From contig JAPKDW010000016.1 of assembly GCA_028822375.1 (NCBI GenBank), forward strand, positions 1-33,860: a stretch of DNA of 33,860 bases. Reading direction: 5' to 3'. Position 1 is the stretch's first letter; every line of letters starts with the position of its first letter. The translations under genes and the position numbers were made by a program. Below are positions 7,355 through 15,420 of this stretch, piece by piece. The stretch comes from Opitutaceae bacterium (GTDB lineage Bacteria > Verrucomicrobiota > Verrucomicrobiia > Opitutales > Opitutaceae). Under the pieces are notes generated by a model. It worked only from the letters and a program-made list of their open reading frames with translations, did no database searches and was not told the origin of the DNA.

Positions 7355-7630
7355 AATTGCAGAAGTTCATTGCAAAGTTCGTGCCCCTTGAGTCTTGTAA
7401 GGTTAAAATTCGAATAACGGTACAATTGAGAAAACGAGCGATTCCTGTCCAAAATAAATTCATTCAACACTCTTCTCCAATTATATTAATTTTTCCTGGA
7501 CGCCGGCACCGGGAAAAACCAGTTTCACTTAACTCCAACTCGTATTTGTCGGTATAAATCCTTAAAGTGTTACAATAATAGACTCCACGAGCAAACTCAT
7601 CCCCTGAATTCTGCTAAACCATACAACAGT
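7355..7630. other. Intergenic region between galE and the response regulator
   Basis: A 276-bp AT-rich gap without a gene. It holds a symmetric palindrome TTTTTCCTGG ... CCGGGAAAAA around 7489-7517, which has the T run on the wrong side for a galE terminator. TACAAT at 7571-7576 could be a -10 box for the downstream regulator, but no well-spaced -35 was found. Confidence 0.4.
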
Positions 7631-8266
7631 ATGAACGTTATAATCATCGAGGACCAAATACTCTTCCGAGAACTGACTGTTTCAATTTTAACCAATGATT
7701 TTGGTTTAAATGTGAGCGGCCAATACGAAGATGGCGAATCCGGACTCGAAGCGTGTTTAGAGCAACGTCCAGATTTGGTCATCTTGGATATTAAAATCAA
7801 GAAACTCGGAGGACTAACGGTTTTCAATCGACTAAAAGACCGTGCCCCAGACATAAAAGTCATTCTCGTCTCGGCTCACTTCACACGCGAGATAGTAAAA
7901 GCAACTGTCGAACGCGGAGTAAACGGTCTCGTAACCAAGAACAGCACAATCGAGAGTCTCAAGGACGCAATCGCCCAGATCCTCAAGGGAGCGGTCTACT
8001 ACTCTCCAGAAGCTTACAAATTACTACGCCAGCCGATTACGAGCAAAGACTACAACGATAGTCTAAAAATGCTCACACCTCGCGAAACTGACGTTTTGCA
8101 AATGGTAGGCGAAGGATACAGTTCGAAGGAAATCGCAAAGTCTTTTGGCTTAAGCGTTCGTACGATCGATGCTCATCGCAGCAACATCATGCGAAAACTC
8201 AAACTTCGCGGAGCAACGGATATGACTCGCCTAGCAGTCAAGCTCAAGCTTGTCAGCGAAGACTAG
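7631..8266 (+). CDS. NarL/FixJ-type response regulator (REC-LuxR HTH)
   Basis: A 211-residue two-domain transcriptional regulator. The receiver domain covers about residues 1-118: acidic pair Glu7-Asp8 in IIIEDQ, phosphoacceptor Asp53 in LVILDIKI, Ser81 in ILVSAH and Lys103 in LVTKNS. The LuxR-type DNA-binding domain covers about 148-205 (LTPRETDVLQMVGEGYSSKEIA, SVRTIDAHRSNIMRKL). It should bind DNA as a dimer after phosphorylation. No histidine kinase is adjacent. The convergent gene 37 bp downstream encodes a free-standing HPt protein, a possible phosphodonor in a multistep relay. The start ATG follows ACAACAGT with no Shine-Dalgarno. Confidence 0.93.
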   Translation: MNVIIIEDQILFRELTVSILTNDFGLNVSGQYEDGESGLEACLEQRPDLVILDIKIKKLGGLTVFNRLKDRAPDIKVILVSAHFTREIVKATVERGVNGLVTKNSTIESLKDAIAQILKGAVYYSPEAYKLLRQPITSKDYNDSLKMLTPRETDVLQMVGEGYSSKEIAKSFGLSVRTIDAHRSNIMRKLKLRGATDMTRLAVKLKLVSED

Positions 8267-8302
8267 TTCGAGCTTGGTCAAAACGGGTATCCCCGCTCCT
8301 AC

Positions 8303-8680
8303 CTACCTCTGTCCCAAGTACTGCTTCGCTTCCTGACAATAGGAAGCGTACTCGGTTTCCAGCAAAGTCGGTAATTCGGTTAAGTCCCCAATATCTCCGT
8401 CGTTGCGGCAAATTCCAATCGCCGTGCTGGACAATTCATAAATGCGAGACGCTCCCATCGCTGCCGAAGACCCTTTCACCTTATGAATTGCATCGTGAAG
8501 CGCTGAACGGTCATTCGCCTCTAATCCCTCAACGATATCCTTGATCAGCGTCTGCCCCTCATCTTTGAAGAGAGAATACAATCTAGCGAATAGCGAACTA
8601 TCGTGCGCAGTTTGCTCAATCAGCTCTGCGACGCGTTCTTTGTCCAACGAAGGATGGTTCGAAATATCAGGGAGTGGCAT
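8303..8680 (-). CDS. Free-standing HPt phosphotransfer protein
   Basis: A 125-residue histidine phosphotransfer protein. The motif AIHKVKGSSAAMGA (about residues 65-78) is the HPt signature H-x-(L/V)-K-G-(S/A)-(S/A), with His66 as the phosphorylatable residue, on a four-helix bundle. HPt proteins relay phosphate between receiver domains of hybrid kinases and response regulators. It begins 2 bp after the recR stop codon, so it is co-transcribed and probably translationally coupled with ybaB-recR. It converges on the response regulator at 7631-8266. The operon position next to a repair gene is unusual and may be chance linkage. Confidence 0.9.
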   Translation of the reverse strand: MPLPDISNHPSLDKERVAELIEQTAHDSSLFARLYSLFKDEGQTLIKDIVEGLEANDRSALHDAIHKVKGSSAAMGASRIYELSSTAIGICRNDGDIGDLTELPTLLETEYASYCQEAKQYLGQR

Positions 8681-8682
8681 AA

Positions 8683-9276
8683 CTAGAATTTTTGACGAGC
8701 AGAGAGAGCGCTTTGCAAGGTTACCGCATCGGCATACAAAACGGATCCTCCACTAGGCAGTCCAAATCCAATCCGCGAAACGCTAACGGGAAACGCATCC
8801 AATAGATCGATCAAATAATGGCAAGTCGCCTCCCCTTCAATATCATTCGGCAAGGCAAGGATAAGTTCCGAAATCGAATTAGACTTTATGCGTTTCATCA
8901 GACTATCGAAATTCAATTCATCAGGTCCAACACCATTGATGGGTGAAAGCTTCCCATGCAGAACATGATAAGCTCCATTATAAGCTCCCGATTTTTCGAG
9001 CGATAGCAGATCGCTCACATGCTCCACCACGCAAACCTGTCCGGACTCCGATCGGCGGGTATTCTCGCAAATCACGCACTGCTCTGATTCGCAAATATTG
9101 CCGCACACGGGACAACTCGAAACACGGTCAAGCGCCGATTCAAGTGCCGCAACCAATGCCAGACTGCTTTCCGGTTTCTCCAACAAAAGGTGAATAGCCA
9201 TTCGCTCCGAAGAACGATACCCCACTCCTGGCAGTTTTTTTAACTGTTTCTGAAGCGCTTCAAACGAGGGAGTCAT
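8683..9276 (-). CDS. recR: Recombination mediator protein RecR
   Basis: RecR of the RecFOR pathway, 197 residues, normal length. The N-terminal helix-hairpin-helix contains LKKLPGVGYRSSERMAIHLL. The zinc finger has two Cys pairs (CPVCGN and CVIC). A Toprim domain follows, from VCVVEHVSDLL through LILALPNDIEGEAT, and the C-terminal Walker-B-like segment GFGLPSGGSVLYAD (usual form LPVGGELEYAD). It forms rings that help load RecA at gaps. It follows ybaB, the classical partner; dnaX, which usually leads this operon, is absent. An HPt gene follows after 2 bp. Confidence 0.95.
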   Translation of the reverse strand: MTPSFEALQKQLKKLPGVGYRSSERMAIHLLLEKPESSLALVAALESALDRVSSCPVCGNICESEQCVICENTRRSESGQVCVVEHVSDLLSLEKSGAYNGAYHVLHGKLSPINGVGPDELNFDSLMKRIKSNSISELILALPNDIEGEATCHYLIDLLDAFPVSVSRIGFGLPSGGSVLYADAVTLQSALSARQKF

Positions 9277-9346
9277 CTTTAATAATTGGGAAGGAAAAAT
9301 TATGAGTTATGAAATTGTCGGCCCAACGGAGCTTTATACTTCATAC

Positions 9347-9655
9347 TTACATAAGCCCCGGCAACGACATGCCCTCGGTCGCCTTGCCCATTTCTTCCTC
9401 ATGTATCGTCTTAGCTTGGGTACTCGCTTCCTTTACTGCCTGAAGAACCGATTCTTCAATCAAAGAGCTTTCCTCCTTCAGCAAATCCGGATCGAGGGAA
9501 ATCGAAAGAAAATCTCCCGATGCCGTGATCTTAATCGTCACAGCGCCTCCTCCGCTAGAAACCTCCAATTCACGTTCTGCAAGCTCCGTTTGCAAAGCCT
9601 CGATTTTACGCTGCATTTTCTGAGCTTGCTTAAGCAATTTTCCTACGCCTGCCAT
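9347..9655 (-). CDS. ybaB: YbaB/EbfC family nucleoid-associated protein
   Basis: A small DNA-binding protein of 102 residues. MAGVGKLLKQAQKMQRKIEALQTELAERELEVSSGGGAV is diagnostic: a long amphipathic helix, then the beta region with ASGDFLSISLDPDLL, and a C-terminal helix with QAVKEASTQAK. It dimerises and bends DNA. The gene lies 70 bp upstream of recR on the same strand, the conserved ybaB-recR arrangement. No Shine-Dalgarno precedes the ATG. Confidence 0.93.
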   Translation of the reverse strand: MAGVGKLLKQAQKMQRKIEALQTELAERELEVSSGGGAVTIKITASGDFLSISLDPDLLKEESSLIEESVLQAVKEASTQAKTIHEEEMGKATEGMSLPGLM

Positions 9656-9747
9656 AATTCTGAATCTAAAGGGTTAACGTGTTAAGTTTTTCTCGAAACC
9701 TCATCGGTGACGGACCTTTCGCAAGCTTTCCTGGACTTCCCCAAGCG

Positions 9748-10632
9748 TCAATCCGAAAGCAAGTCTCCCATTCCCTCGCGAGCATTTGGGAAACGAGGGA
9801 CCCACCCAAATTGCTCCCTTAACAAACGGTTCGAGATACGTCGATTAGCCGGGCGTCCTTTCTCCCACCTACGAGACGTTGCACCCTCTCCTATCTTCTC
9901 ATCAAAGACCGGTCGCGACACTCCAAGTTTTTCCGCCAAACCAGCAACCAAGTCAGCTTTTAGCAAAGGATCGTCATCTACCAGGTTGAACACCGACTTG
10001 CCGCTACCTTCGCCTGAGAAGACTCGTTCAATTGCCGAAACGATATCCTCAAGCCGAATCAAATTCAAATAGTAGTCGCCAAAGCCCGGCAACGAGCCCT
10101 GCGACTGCTTGACGCGTTCCGCTAAAAACGAACGGCCCGGACCATAGATCCCCCCAAGCCGCAATACCGTCGCTTGAACCGATCGAGCGCCTTCCAAAAA
10201 AACCGACTCCGATTCGAGCATCAAACGGGCCCGTTCCGAATCAGCTCCAGAATCCTCTTCCGAAATCCAGTCGCCTCCGCTGTCTGGATATACCGAGACA
10301 CTGGACGTATAGATCGCCTTCCCTTCAAAACCGGTTTTCGCCATCCAATCCACCAGGGAACGGTTCCCATCAAGGTATGACGCCTGATAACCTGCGATCC
10401 CTGGCTTCGCCGCGCTCACGCAATTGAGAACCCAATCGACATCTTTTCCAGCGAACGCATGCCATTCCAAAGCATCCACCCGCCCCTCAAAGGCCCTCAC
10501 TCCATTCGCCTCCAACCAATCGACCTTCTCCCGATTTCGAGTAACTGCTCGAACTGCATGTCCCCGAGCCTTCGCCGCAATCGCAAACGCGCTTCCAACG
10601 TAACCACAACCAAGTATCAGAATCTGCTTCAT
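9748..10632 (-). CDS. NAD-binding epimerase-like protein (YeeZ/atypical extended SDR)
   Basis: A 294-residue Rossmann protein. The start is placed at the ATG at 10632 (MKQILILGCGYVG), because the family begins at this strand and the extra upstream in-frame residues would run into the divergent gene's promoter. The nucleotide motif is GCGYVG (residues 8-13). YTSSVSVYPDSGG is the Ser/Tyr region but without a classic Tyr-x3-Lys, as in atypical SDRs related to YeeZ. VLRLGGIYGPGRS and LIRLEDIVSAI are typical of extended SDRs. The substrate is unknown; a nucleotide-sugar-like ligand is possible. It is divergent from the disulfide oxidoreductase with 69 bp between starts. Confidence 0.82.
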   Translation of the reverse strand: MKQILILGCGYVGSAFAIAAKARGHAVRAVTRNREKVDWLEANGVRAFEGRVDALEWHAFAGKDVDWVLNCVSAAKPGIAGYQASYLDGNRSLVDWMAKTGFEGKAIYTSSVSVYPDSGGDWISEEDSGADSERARLMLESESVFLEGARSVQATVLRLGGIYGPGRSFLAERVKQSQGSLPGFGDYYLNLIRLEDIVSAIERVFSGEGSGKSVFNLVDDDPLLKADLVAGLAEKLGVSRPVFDEKIGEGATSRRWEKGRPANRRISNRLLREQFGWVPRFPNAREGMGDLLSD

Positions 10633-10701
10633 AAACAATCTACCCAATAAATGTTTGCCTGTATCGGACAATTGCCAGAAAGAAATCTTCACAGATCAAC
10701 A

Positions 10702-12087
10702 ATGACTAAAGAATACGATTTCATCGCCATCGGCGGCGGCAGCGGCGGTTTCAATGCCGCACGAGTCGCTCGCGGCTATACTGACAGCGTTGCCGTTATC
10801 GACGGAGCTCAAGAACTAGGCGGACTTTGCATCCTCCGCGGGTGCATGCCTTCGAAGACGCTCATTTATTCAGCCGAAGTGCTCCACCTCGCCCAACACG
10901 CAAAACAGTTCGGACTTTCTATTTCCGACGCCAAGGTCGACATGAAAGCGCTCCACCAGCGCAAGGTCGATACGATCAAGGAATTCTCGGAATACCGCGT
11001 CGAATCGATGCAAAGCGACAAGTATAACCTCTACCGAAACTTTGCGAAATTCGTAAGCGAAGACACGGTCGAACTTGACGACGGCACGCGCCTCAAAGGG
11101 AAACACTTCATCATCGCTACCGGCTCACACATATCGAAACCCTCAATACCCGGGATCGATCATCCGGATCTCTGGACAAGCGACGAAGTACTCGATCTCG
11201 ATTTCCTCCCCGAATCGGTCATCGTTCTCGGAGGCGGAGTAGTCGCCTGCGAACTAGCTCAATTCCTAAATCGCATAGGCTCCAAGACGACTCAGATCCA
11301 ACGAAGTCGGCATATCCTAAAAGATCAGGCAGCCGACGTCTCCGAAGTCGTCGAAACCGCATTTCGCGACGAAGGCATAGAGCTTTACACGGGCACAAAC
11401 CTAAAGCGTATCGAAAAAAGCGACACCGGTTTCACGGTTGTATTCGATCATGGAGGAACTGAGATCTCCTGCGATTCAAACTACGTAGTCAATGCAATGG
11501 GTCGCATTCCAACCACCGCTTCCCTCGGTCTCGAAGCCGCAGGAATCGAACTAAAGCCAAACGGCCAGATCAAAACCGACGAATTTCAGCGGTCCACCAA
11601 TTCCCGTATTTACGCGGCAGGCGATTGCGCAGGCCCCTTCGAAATCGTGCACACCGCTGTTATGCAAGGAGAACTGGCAGCCTATCATGCTTCCGGCGTA
11701 ACGAAGACCCCGCTGAACTACGATCACATGCTCGACGTCACCTTCACAGATCCGCAAGTCGCTCGCGTCGGACTGACTGCTCAAGCTCTTGCAGAACGAG
11801 GAATCGAATATGTGGTGGCAGACTACCCTTTCGACGATCACGGCAAATCAATTCTCATGGAAGCGAAATACGGATTCGTCCGCATCTTCGGCGAAAAACC
11901 GACAGGTCGCATTCTGGGAGCCGAAATAGTATCCAAAGATGCAGGCGAGCTCATTCACACGCTCTCCGTCGCCGTTTCGCACGGCCTAACCGCCGCCTCC
12001 CTCATGCAAACCCATTGGTATCATCCCACTCTCTCGGAAATCCTCACTTATCCACTTGAGGATATCGTCGATGAACTAGCAGGATAG
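10702..12087 (+). CDS. Pyridine nucleotide-disulfide oxidoreductase (Lpd/MerA-like)
   Basis: A 461-residue FAD-disulfide oxidoreductase. The start is set at ATG 10702 (MTKEYDFIAIGGGSGG); the longer in-frame reading begins before the fold. FAD motif GGGSGG is at residues 11-16, the redox-active disulfide is Cys43/Cys48 in GGLCILRGCMPSK, the NAD(P) motif is VIVLGGGVVACELA near residue 174, and the second FAD motif is IYAAGDCAG. The C-terminus has His441-Pro-Thr-x-Ser-Glu446, the His-Glu dyad of dihydrolipoyl dehydrogenase. It is not next to 2-oxoacid dehydrogenase genes and has no extra MerA Cys pair, so it may be a stand-alone dihydrolipoamide dehydrogenase paralogue or a related reductase. 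Confidence 0.88.
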   Translation: MTKEYDFIAIGGGSGGFNAARVARGYTDSVAVIDGAQELGGLCILRGCMPSKTLIYSAEVLHLAQHAKQFGLSISDAKVDMKALHQRKVDTIKEFSEYRVESMQSDKYNLYRNFAKFVSEDTVELDDGTRLKGKHFIIATGSHISKPSIPGIDHPDLWTSDEVLDLDFLPESVIVLGGGVVACELAQFLNRIGSKTTQIQRSRHILKDQAADVSEVVETAFRDEGIELYTGTNLKRIEKSDTGFTVVFDHGGTEISCDSNYVVNAMGRIPTTASLGLEAAGIELKPNGQIKTDEFQRSTNSRIYAAGDCAGPFEIVHTAVMQGELAAYHASGVTKTPLNYDHMLDVTFTDPQVARVGLTAQALAERGIEYVVADYPFDDHGKSILMEAKYGFVRIFGEKPTGRILGAEIVSKDAGELIHTLSVAVSHGLTAASLMQTHWYHPTLSEILTYPLEDIVDELAG

Positions 12088-12125
12088 CTCACTCGTTAGA
12101 TCCTTCCTAAAAAAAACCAACACAC

Positions 12126-13190
12126 ATGTCCTACACGCCTCCCGAATTTCTCGTCGACCTTCTTAAAGCCAAAAGCCCTTCCGGGGCCGAAGGACAAGCC
12201 CAGGCGGTTTTCGACAACTACGTCGAAAACGTCGCCGACCAGTACCAACGCGACGCATTGGGAAATCGCATCGCTAGTCTCAATGGCGACGGAGGCCCGA
12301 CCGTCATGTTCTCTGGCCACCTCGACGAACTCGGATTTATCATCACTTACATAGACGATAAAGGCTTCCTCTATTTTGGAACCATTGGCGGACACGATCG
12401 CGTCATCATCCCTGGCCGCCGCGTCATTATTCAAACCGAAAACGGTTCCGTCAAAGGCGTTACCGGCAAGCGAGCCATTCATTTAATGAATGTCAAAGAC
12501 CGCGAAAAGGTCCCGCAAATCAATGAAATGTGGATCGATATCGCAGCGACGAACAAAGAGGATGCCCTCGCCCGCGTTCAGGTCGGCGACGTAGCTACCT
12601 ACGATCACGAATTCGAACTCATCCACGGATCCGTCGGAGCTGCTCGAGCTTTCGACAATAAATGCGGCGCGTACATTGTTGGTGAGACCCTTCGTCGTCT
12701 CGCCGAAGATCGCAGCTCTTTTTGCGCTAAAGTCGTTTCCGTCGGTACTTCGCAAGAAGAAATTGGCGTTCGCGGGGCCACCACTTCCAGCTACGGCGTC
12801 AATCCCGATTTTGCCGTTGCCGTCGACGTTGGCCACAGCACGGATCACCCTGACTGCGACAAACGCAAATTCGGCGCCACGAAACTGGGCGGCGGCCCCA
12901 TCATTACACGCGGGCCCAACATCAATCCTATTGTCTACAAAAAGCTAATACAGGCAGCCAAGGAAATCGACATTCCCATTCAGCTCGAAGGCGAGCCAAG
13001 ACCAACCGGCACCGATGCTCGGGCAATTCAAATGGCTCGAGATGGCGTAGCGACAGGGTTAATCTCAGTGCCATTGCGCTACATGCACACGCCTAGCGAA
13101 ATGGTCGACCTCGAAGATGTCGAACGCTGCGTGTTATTGCTCGTCGCTTTTTCCCAAAATCTCCAAGTGGGTGAAAACGGCAATTGGTAA
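12126..13190 (+). CDS. M42 family metallopeptidase (glutamyl aminopeptidase-like)
   Basis: A cytoplasmic dinuclear metal aminopeptidase of 354 residues that would form dodecameric tetrahedral shells. The metal and catalytic residues are visible: His65 and Asp67 in SGHLDELG, Asp177 in RAFDNKCG, Glu211 and Glu212 in TSQEEIGVRGA, Asp234 in AVDVGHSTD and His321 in MHTPSEM. The PTGTDA segment completes the M42 pattern. It was often misannotated as endoglucanase. It lies 38 bp after the oxidoreductase gene on the same strand and may share its transcript. It ends 7 bp from the convergent TonB-like gene, with the palindrome ACTATCGATAGT between them. Confidence 0.94.
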   Translation: MSYTPPEFLVDLLKAKSPSGAEGQAQAVFDNYVENVADQYQRDALGNRIASLNGDGGPTVMFSGHLDELGFIITYIDDKGFLYFGTIGGHDRVIIPGRRVIIQTENGSVKGVTGKRAIHLMNVKDREKVPQINEMWIDIAATNKEDALARVQVGDVATYDHEFELIHGSVGAARAFDNKCGAYIVGETLRRLAEDRSSFCAKVVSVGTSQEEIGVRGATTSSYGVNPDFAVAVDVGHSTDHPDCDKRKFGATKLGGGPIITRGPNINPIVYKKLIQAAKEIDIPIQLEGEPRPTGTDARAIQMARDGVATGLISVPLRYMHTPSEMVDLEDVERCVLLLVAFSQNLQVGENGNW

Positions 13191-13197
13191 GCATCGA

Positions 13198-14370
13198 CTA
13201 TCGATAGTGAAATGAAAATGTGACTTCTTCGGAATCTCCGAAGACTTCAACCATCTCTGCCGTCCAGGGACCGTACGGAGCTCCGTTTTCCAGTGCGGTT
13301 CTGCTAATGTAGATACCAATCACTTTCGAAGTAGAGCCCGGCCGCGTATCCAAATTCGAGATATAACCGTTCTTATCCAAAGTAAAACGCAACACCACCT
13401 TACTGTTGTTTTCCTTGCCTGCCGCCTCGTCCGCCAGCGAATTCCATCGAACGCTCACAACTTCGATAAAGCGCTCCATATACTCCCCAAACTCGCTAAA
13501 CTTCGCATCCATAGCGATCGTTCCGGTTCTAGAAACCCCAGGATCTCGATTTCTCACAGGACCAGGAGCGACTTTCGGCAAACGCGGACGTGGTCGCGGC
13601 GAGGGCTCCGAAGCTTCGGCCGTCACCTGGGCGTTTTGCGGGATTAGAAATGGCTGAGGCGACGCAGCAACTTGCTCCTCTTCTTCGCCCTCTTCCGCCT
13701 CGCCCTTTATGTATTCGTTCACATTCGTCGGCGCTTCCGCCTCATCGTATTCCACTTCGAGGATCCCCGTGTCATCCGGATCCTCTTCTTCCTGAGTCCC
13801 GGGAATGGGAATCGACTTGATCAAAGGCTGACTCTCGAACTGCGGGATCAACAACGGCACATCCTGTGCTTCCTCCTGCTCCTCTTGAGCTTCGCTTTGC
13901 CTAGATGGAGGCGGAGCAAAGTCCGGCGGCGTAAGGTCGCCCGTTATGAATTGGTTGGTCTCAATATCATCATCACTCTCCGACGACGGCCGATTCTCAT
14001 CGTCGATCTCCTCAGGCGCCTCCTCTTGAGCCGCTTGCTGGCTCCGAGCGGCGAAATTGTTCGTCTGATCCGGCTCATTCTCCGGAGCATCAGGATTCGT
14101 CTGCGTATAAACTTGCTCCGGCTCTTCCTCCGCCATCGCTAGCTCGACCTCGAATTCGCGAAAACGATCCTTATAATCCGTTTTCTCAACGGTAAACACG
14201 TCCGACGGCAAACCAAACAGTCCGATCAAATGAAAGAAAATCGTGCCGAGAATTCCGGCAATCAACGAATTCCGCGATAAACCGCGACCCTTGAGCAAGA
14301 CATCGAGAAGCGGCTTCTCACGCTCCGCTCTATTCCCTTCTTCCTCGATCGCTTTGCCTTTTCCGCTCAT
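13198..14370 (-). CDS. TonB/TolA-like energy transducer with acidic linker
   Basis: A 390-residue envelope protein. Cytoplasmic residues 1-35 are followed by one membrane helix at about 36-54 (LIAGILGTIFFHLIGLFGL). A long disordered periplasmic linker covers about 70-285, rich in Glu, Asp, Gln and Pro (runs such as EEPEQ, EEIDDENR, EEGEEEEQ), then a Pro/Arg-rich PRPRPRLPK. The C-terminal domain (about 290-390) follows the TonB/TolA pattern: YMERFIEVVSVRWNSL, then VVLRFTLDKNGYISNL, ending in EEVTFSFHYR. The linker is strongly acidic, whereas TonB linkers usually alternate Pro-Glu and Pro-Lys. No exbB or exbD is nearby. The gene starts 9 bp after maf, in one operon. Confidence 0.75.
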   Translation of the reverse strand: MSGKGKAIEEEGNRAEREKPLLDVLLKGRGLSRNSLIAGILGTIFFHLIGLFGLPSDVFTVEKTDYKDRFREFEVELAMAEEEPEQVYTQTNPDAPENEPDQTNNFAARSQQAAQEEAPEEIDDENRPSSESDDDIETNQFITGDLTPPDFAPPPSRQSEAQEEQEEAQDVPLLIPQFESQPLIKSIPIPGTQEEEDPDDTGILEVEYDEAEAPTNVNEYIKGEAEEGEEEEQVAASPQPFLIPQNAQVTAEASEPSPRPRPRLPKVAPGPVRNRDPGVSRTGTIAMDAKFSEFGEYMERFIEVVSVRWNSLADEAAGKENNSKVVLRFTLDKNGYISNLDTRPGSTSKVIGIYISRTALENGAPYGPWTAEMVEVFGDSEEVTFSFHYR

Positions 14371-14379
14371 TTCAACCCG

Positions 14380-14964
14380 TCAAGCTAACCTATGACGCGC
14401 TAACATCGTCTTTGTTTCATCGATTGGCAATCCCATGATATTCGAGTGAGAACCGACATATGATTCGATTATGATCTCGGTTCCTTCCTGAATTCCATAC
14501 GCGCCAGCCTTATCAAGCGGATTCACGATGTCGAAGTAACGATCGATCGCCTCATCATCAAGCTCCTTGAACGTAACCTCGCTCCGAACGCCAAAGGTCT
14601 CGATGACGCCATTTGAGACATTTTGAAGCGAAACCCCCGTATAAACGACGTGAGTACGCCCCGACAAACGCCGCAGCATAGACTTCGCATCCTCCCAATC
14701 AGTTGGCTTATTCAAAACTCGTCCATCCAAGTGCACCGTCGTATCCGAACCCAAAACGAAGCGATCCTCATGGCGCACCGCCACCCAGCGAGCTTTAAGC
14801 TCCGCGTTCGCCCTCACCATTGCCTCCGGGTCGGAATCTCCCTCATTATCCTCTTCGACATCCGCAGGAACGATATCGAAATCAACGCCGACACTCTCCA
14901 GCAATTCCTTACGCCGCGGCGAAGCCGAAGCCAGTATCAATCTCGTCTGTAAATTAGCGCTCAT
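14380..14964 (-). CDS. maf: Maf-like nucleotide pyrophosphatase
   Basis: A house-cleaning NTP pyrophosphatase, 194 residues from the ATG at 14964 (MSANLQTRLILASASPRR); the longer in-frame reading adds 14 residues absent from the family. The signature SASPRRKELL is at about residues 13-22. Further motifs are LGSDTTVHLDG (catalytic Asp), LSGRTHVVYTGV and DKAGAYGIQEG with the terminal SNIMGLP. It hydrolyses dTTP/UTP or modified nucleotides depending on subfamily; the GSDTTV form and the DKAGAY segment point to the dTTP/UTP (YhdE) type. It is translated just ahead of the TonB-like gene. Confidence 0.93.
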   Translation of the reverse strand: MSANLQTRLILASASPRRKELLESVGVDFDIVPADVEEDNEGDSDPEAMVRANAELKARWVAVRHEDRFVLGSDTTVHLDGRVLNKPTDWEDAKSMLRRLSGRTHVVYTGVSLQNVSNGVIETFGVRSEVTFKELDDEAIDRYFDIVNPLDKAGAYGIQEGTEIIIESYVGSHSNIMGLPIDETKTMLARHRLA

Positions 14965-15039
14965 TGTCAGCCACGATAATTGCTTCGCATACCAGTCGCC
15001 TAGCAAGCCGCAAATACGGGAATTCGAATGCTACTCAAA

Positions 15040-15259
15040 GGTAGCGGCCGATCTCCGAGCGGCCATTATTGGTAAAGTAGCTGATCCCGCTCAAAGCATA
15101 AGCGTCAGCTTAACTGAAATTCGACTAAAACCACGCCGCGCTGCGACGTAGCTACGCGAGGAACCCGCGTGGAACCGGCAATGAAACCAATCGTTTGGGC
15201 TTAAGTTGACGCGTAAGTGCTCAGCGGGATCAGTGATCGCCCGGAGGTCGGCCGCTACC
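15040..15259. repeat. Imperfect inverted repeat with GGTAGCGGCCGA boxes and a nested element
   Basis: Arms GGTAGCGGCCGATCTCCG (15040-15057) and its inverse (15242-15259) match at 17 of 18 positions. Further inward, CTGATCCCGCT (15081) pairs with AGCGGGATCAG (15221-15231). The arms enclose the MITE-like element at about 15097-15218. The same box occurs once at 3225-3242. Flanking sequence out to the maf start on one side, and from 15260 to 15420 on the other, shows no gene. Confidence 0.8.
15097..15218. mobile_element. MITE-like element, family GCGTCA(A/G)CTTAA (copy 1)
   Basis: The terminal inverted repeats are GCGTCAGCTTAACT (15102-15115) and, inverted, GCGTCAACTTAAGC (15199-15212), matching at 11 of 14. 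The element is about 122 bp, non-coding and GC-rich in the middle. It sits in the loop of a GATCCCGCT/AGCGGGATC hairpin. The same family occurs at 31440-31586 with perfect ends. Target duplication here is degenerate (GCTCA on both sides), suggesting an older insertion. Confidence 0.7.
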
Positions 15260-15420
15260 AAAATTAGCAACGAAGCAACAGTCTTCGCCCACAAGGGGCT
15301 ACGCCCGTCAAGAGCTTCGAGGTATTTACCCGAAGGGAATAAACGCTTTTGGGGAAGCGGCGGATGAACGACTAAACCTTGCCCTTTGAGAGTCCCCTTG
15401 TTCTTTTCGTCTCTTTCCGC

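Noticed and set aside
7489-7517. Palindrome TTTTTCCTGG ... CCGGGAAAAA as galE terminator
   Set aside because: The T run precedes rather than follows the stem on both strands, so it does not fit an intrinsic terminator.
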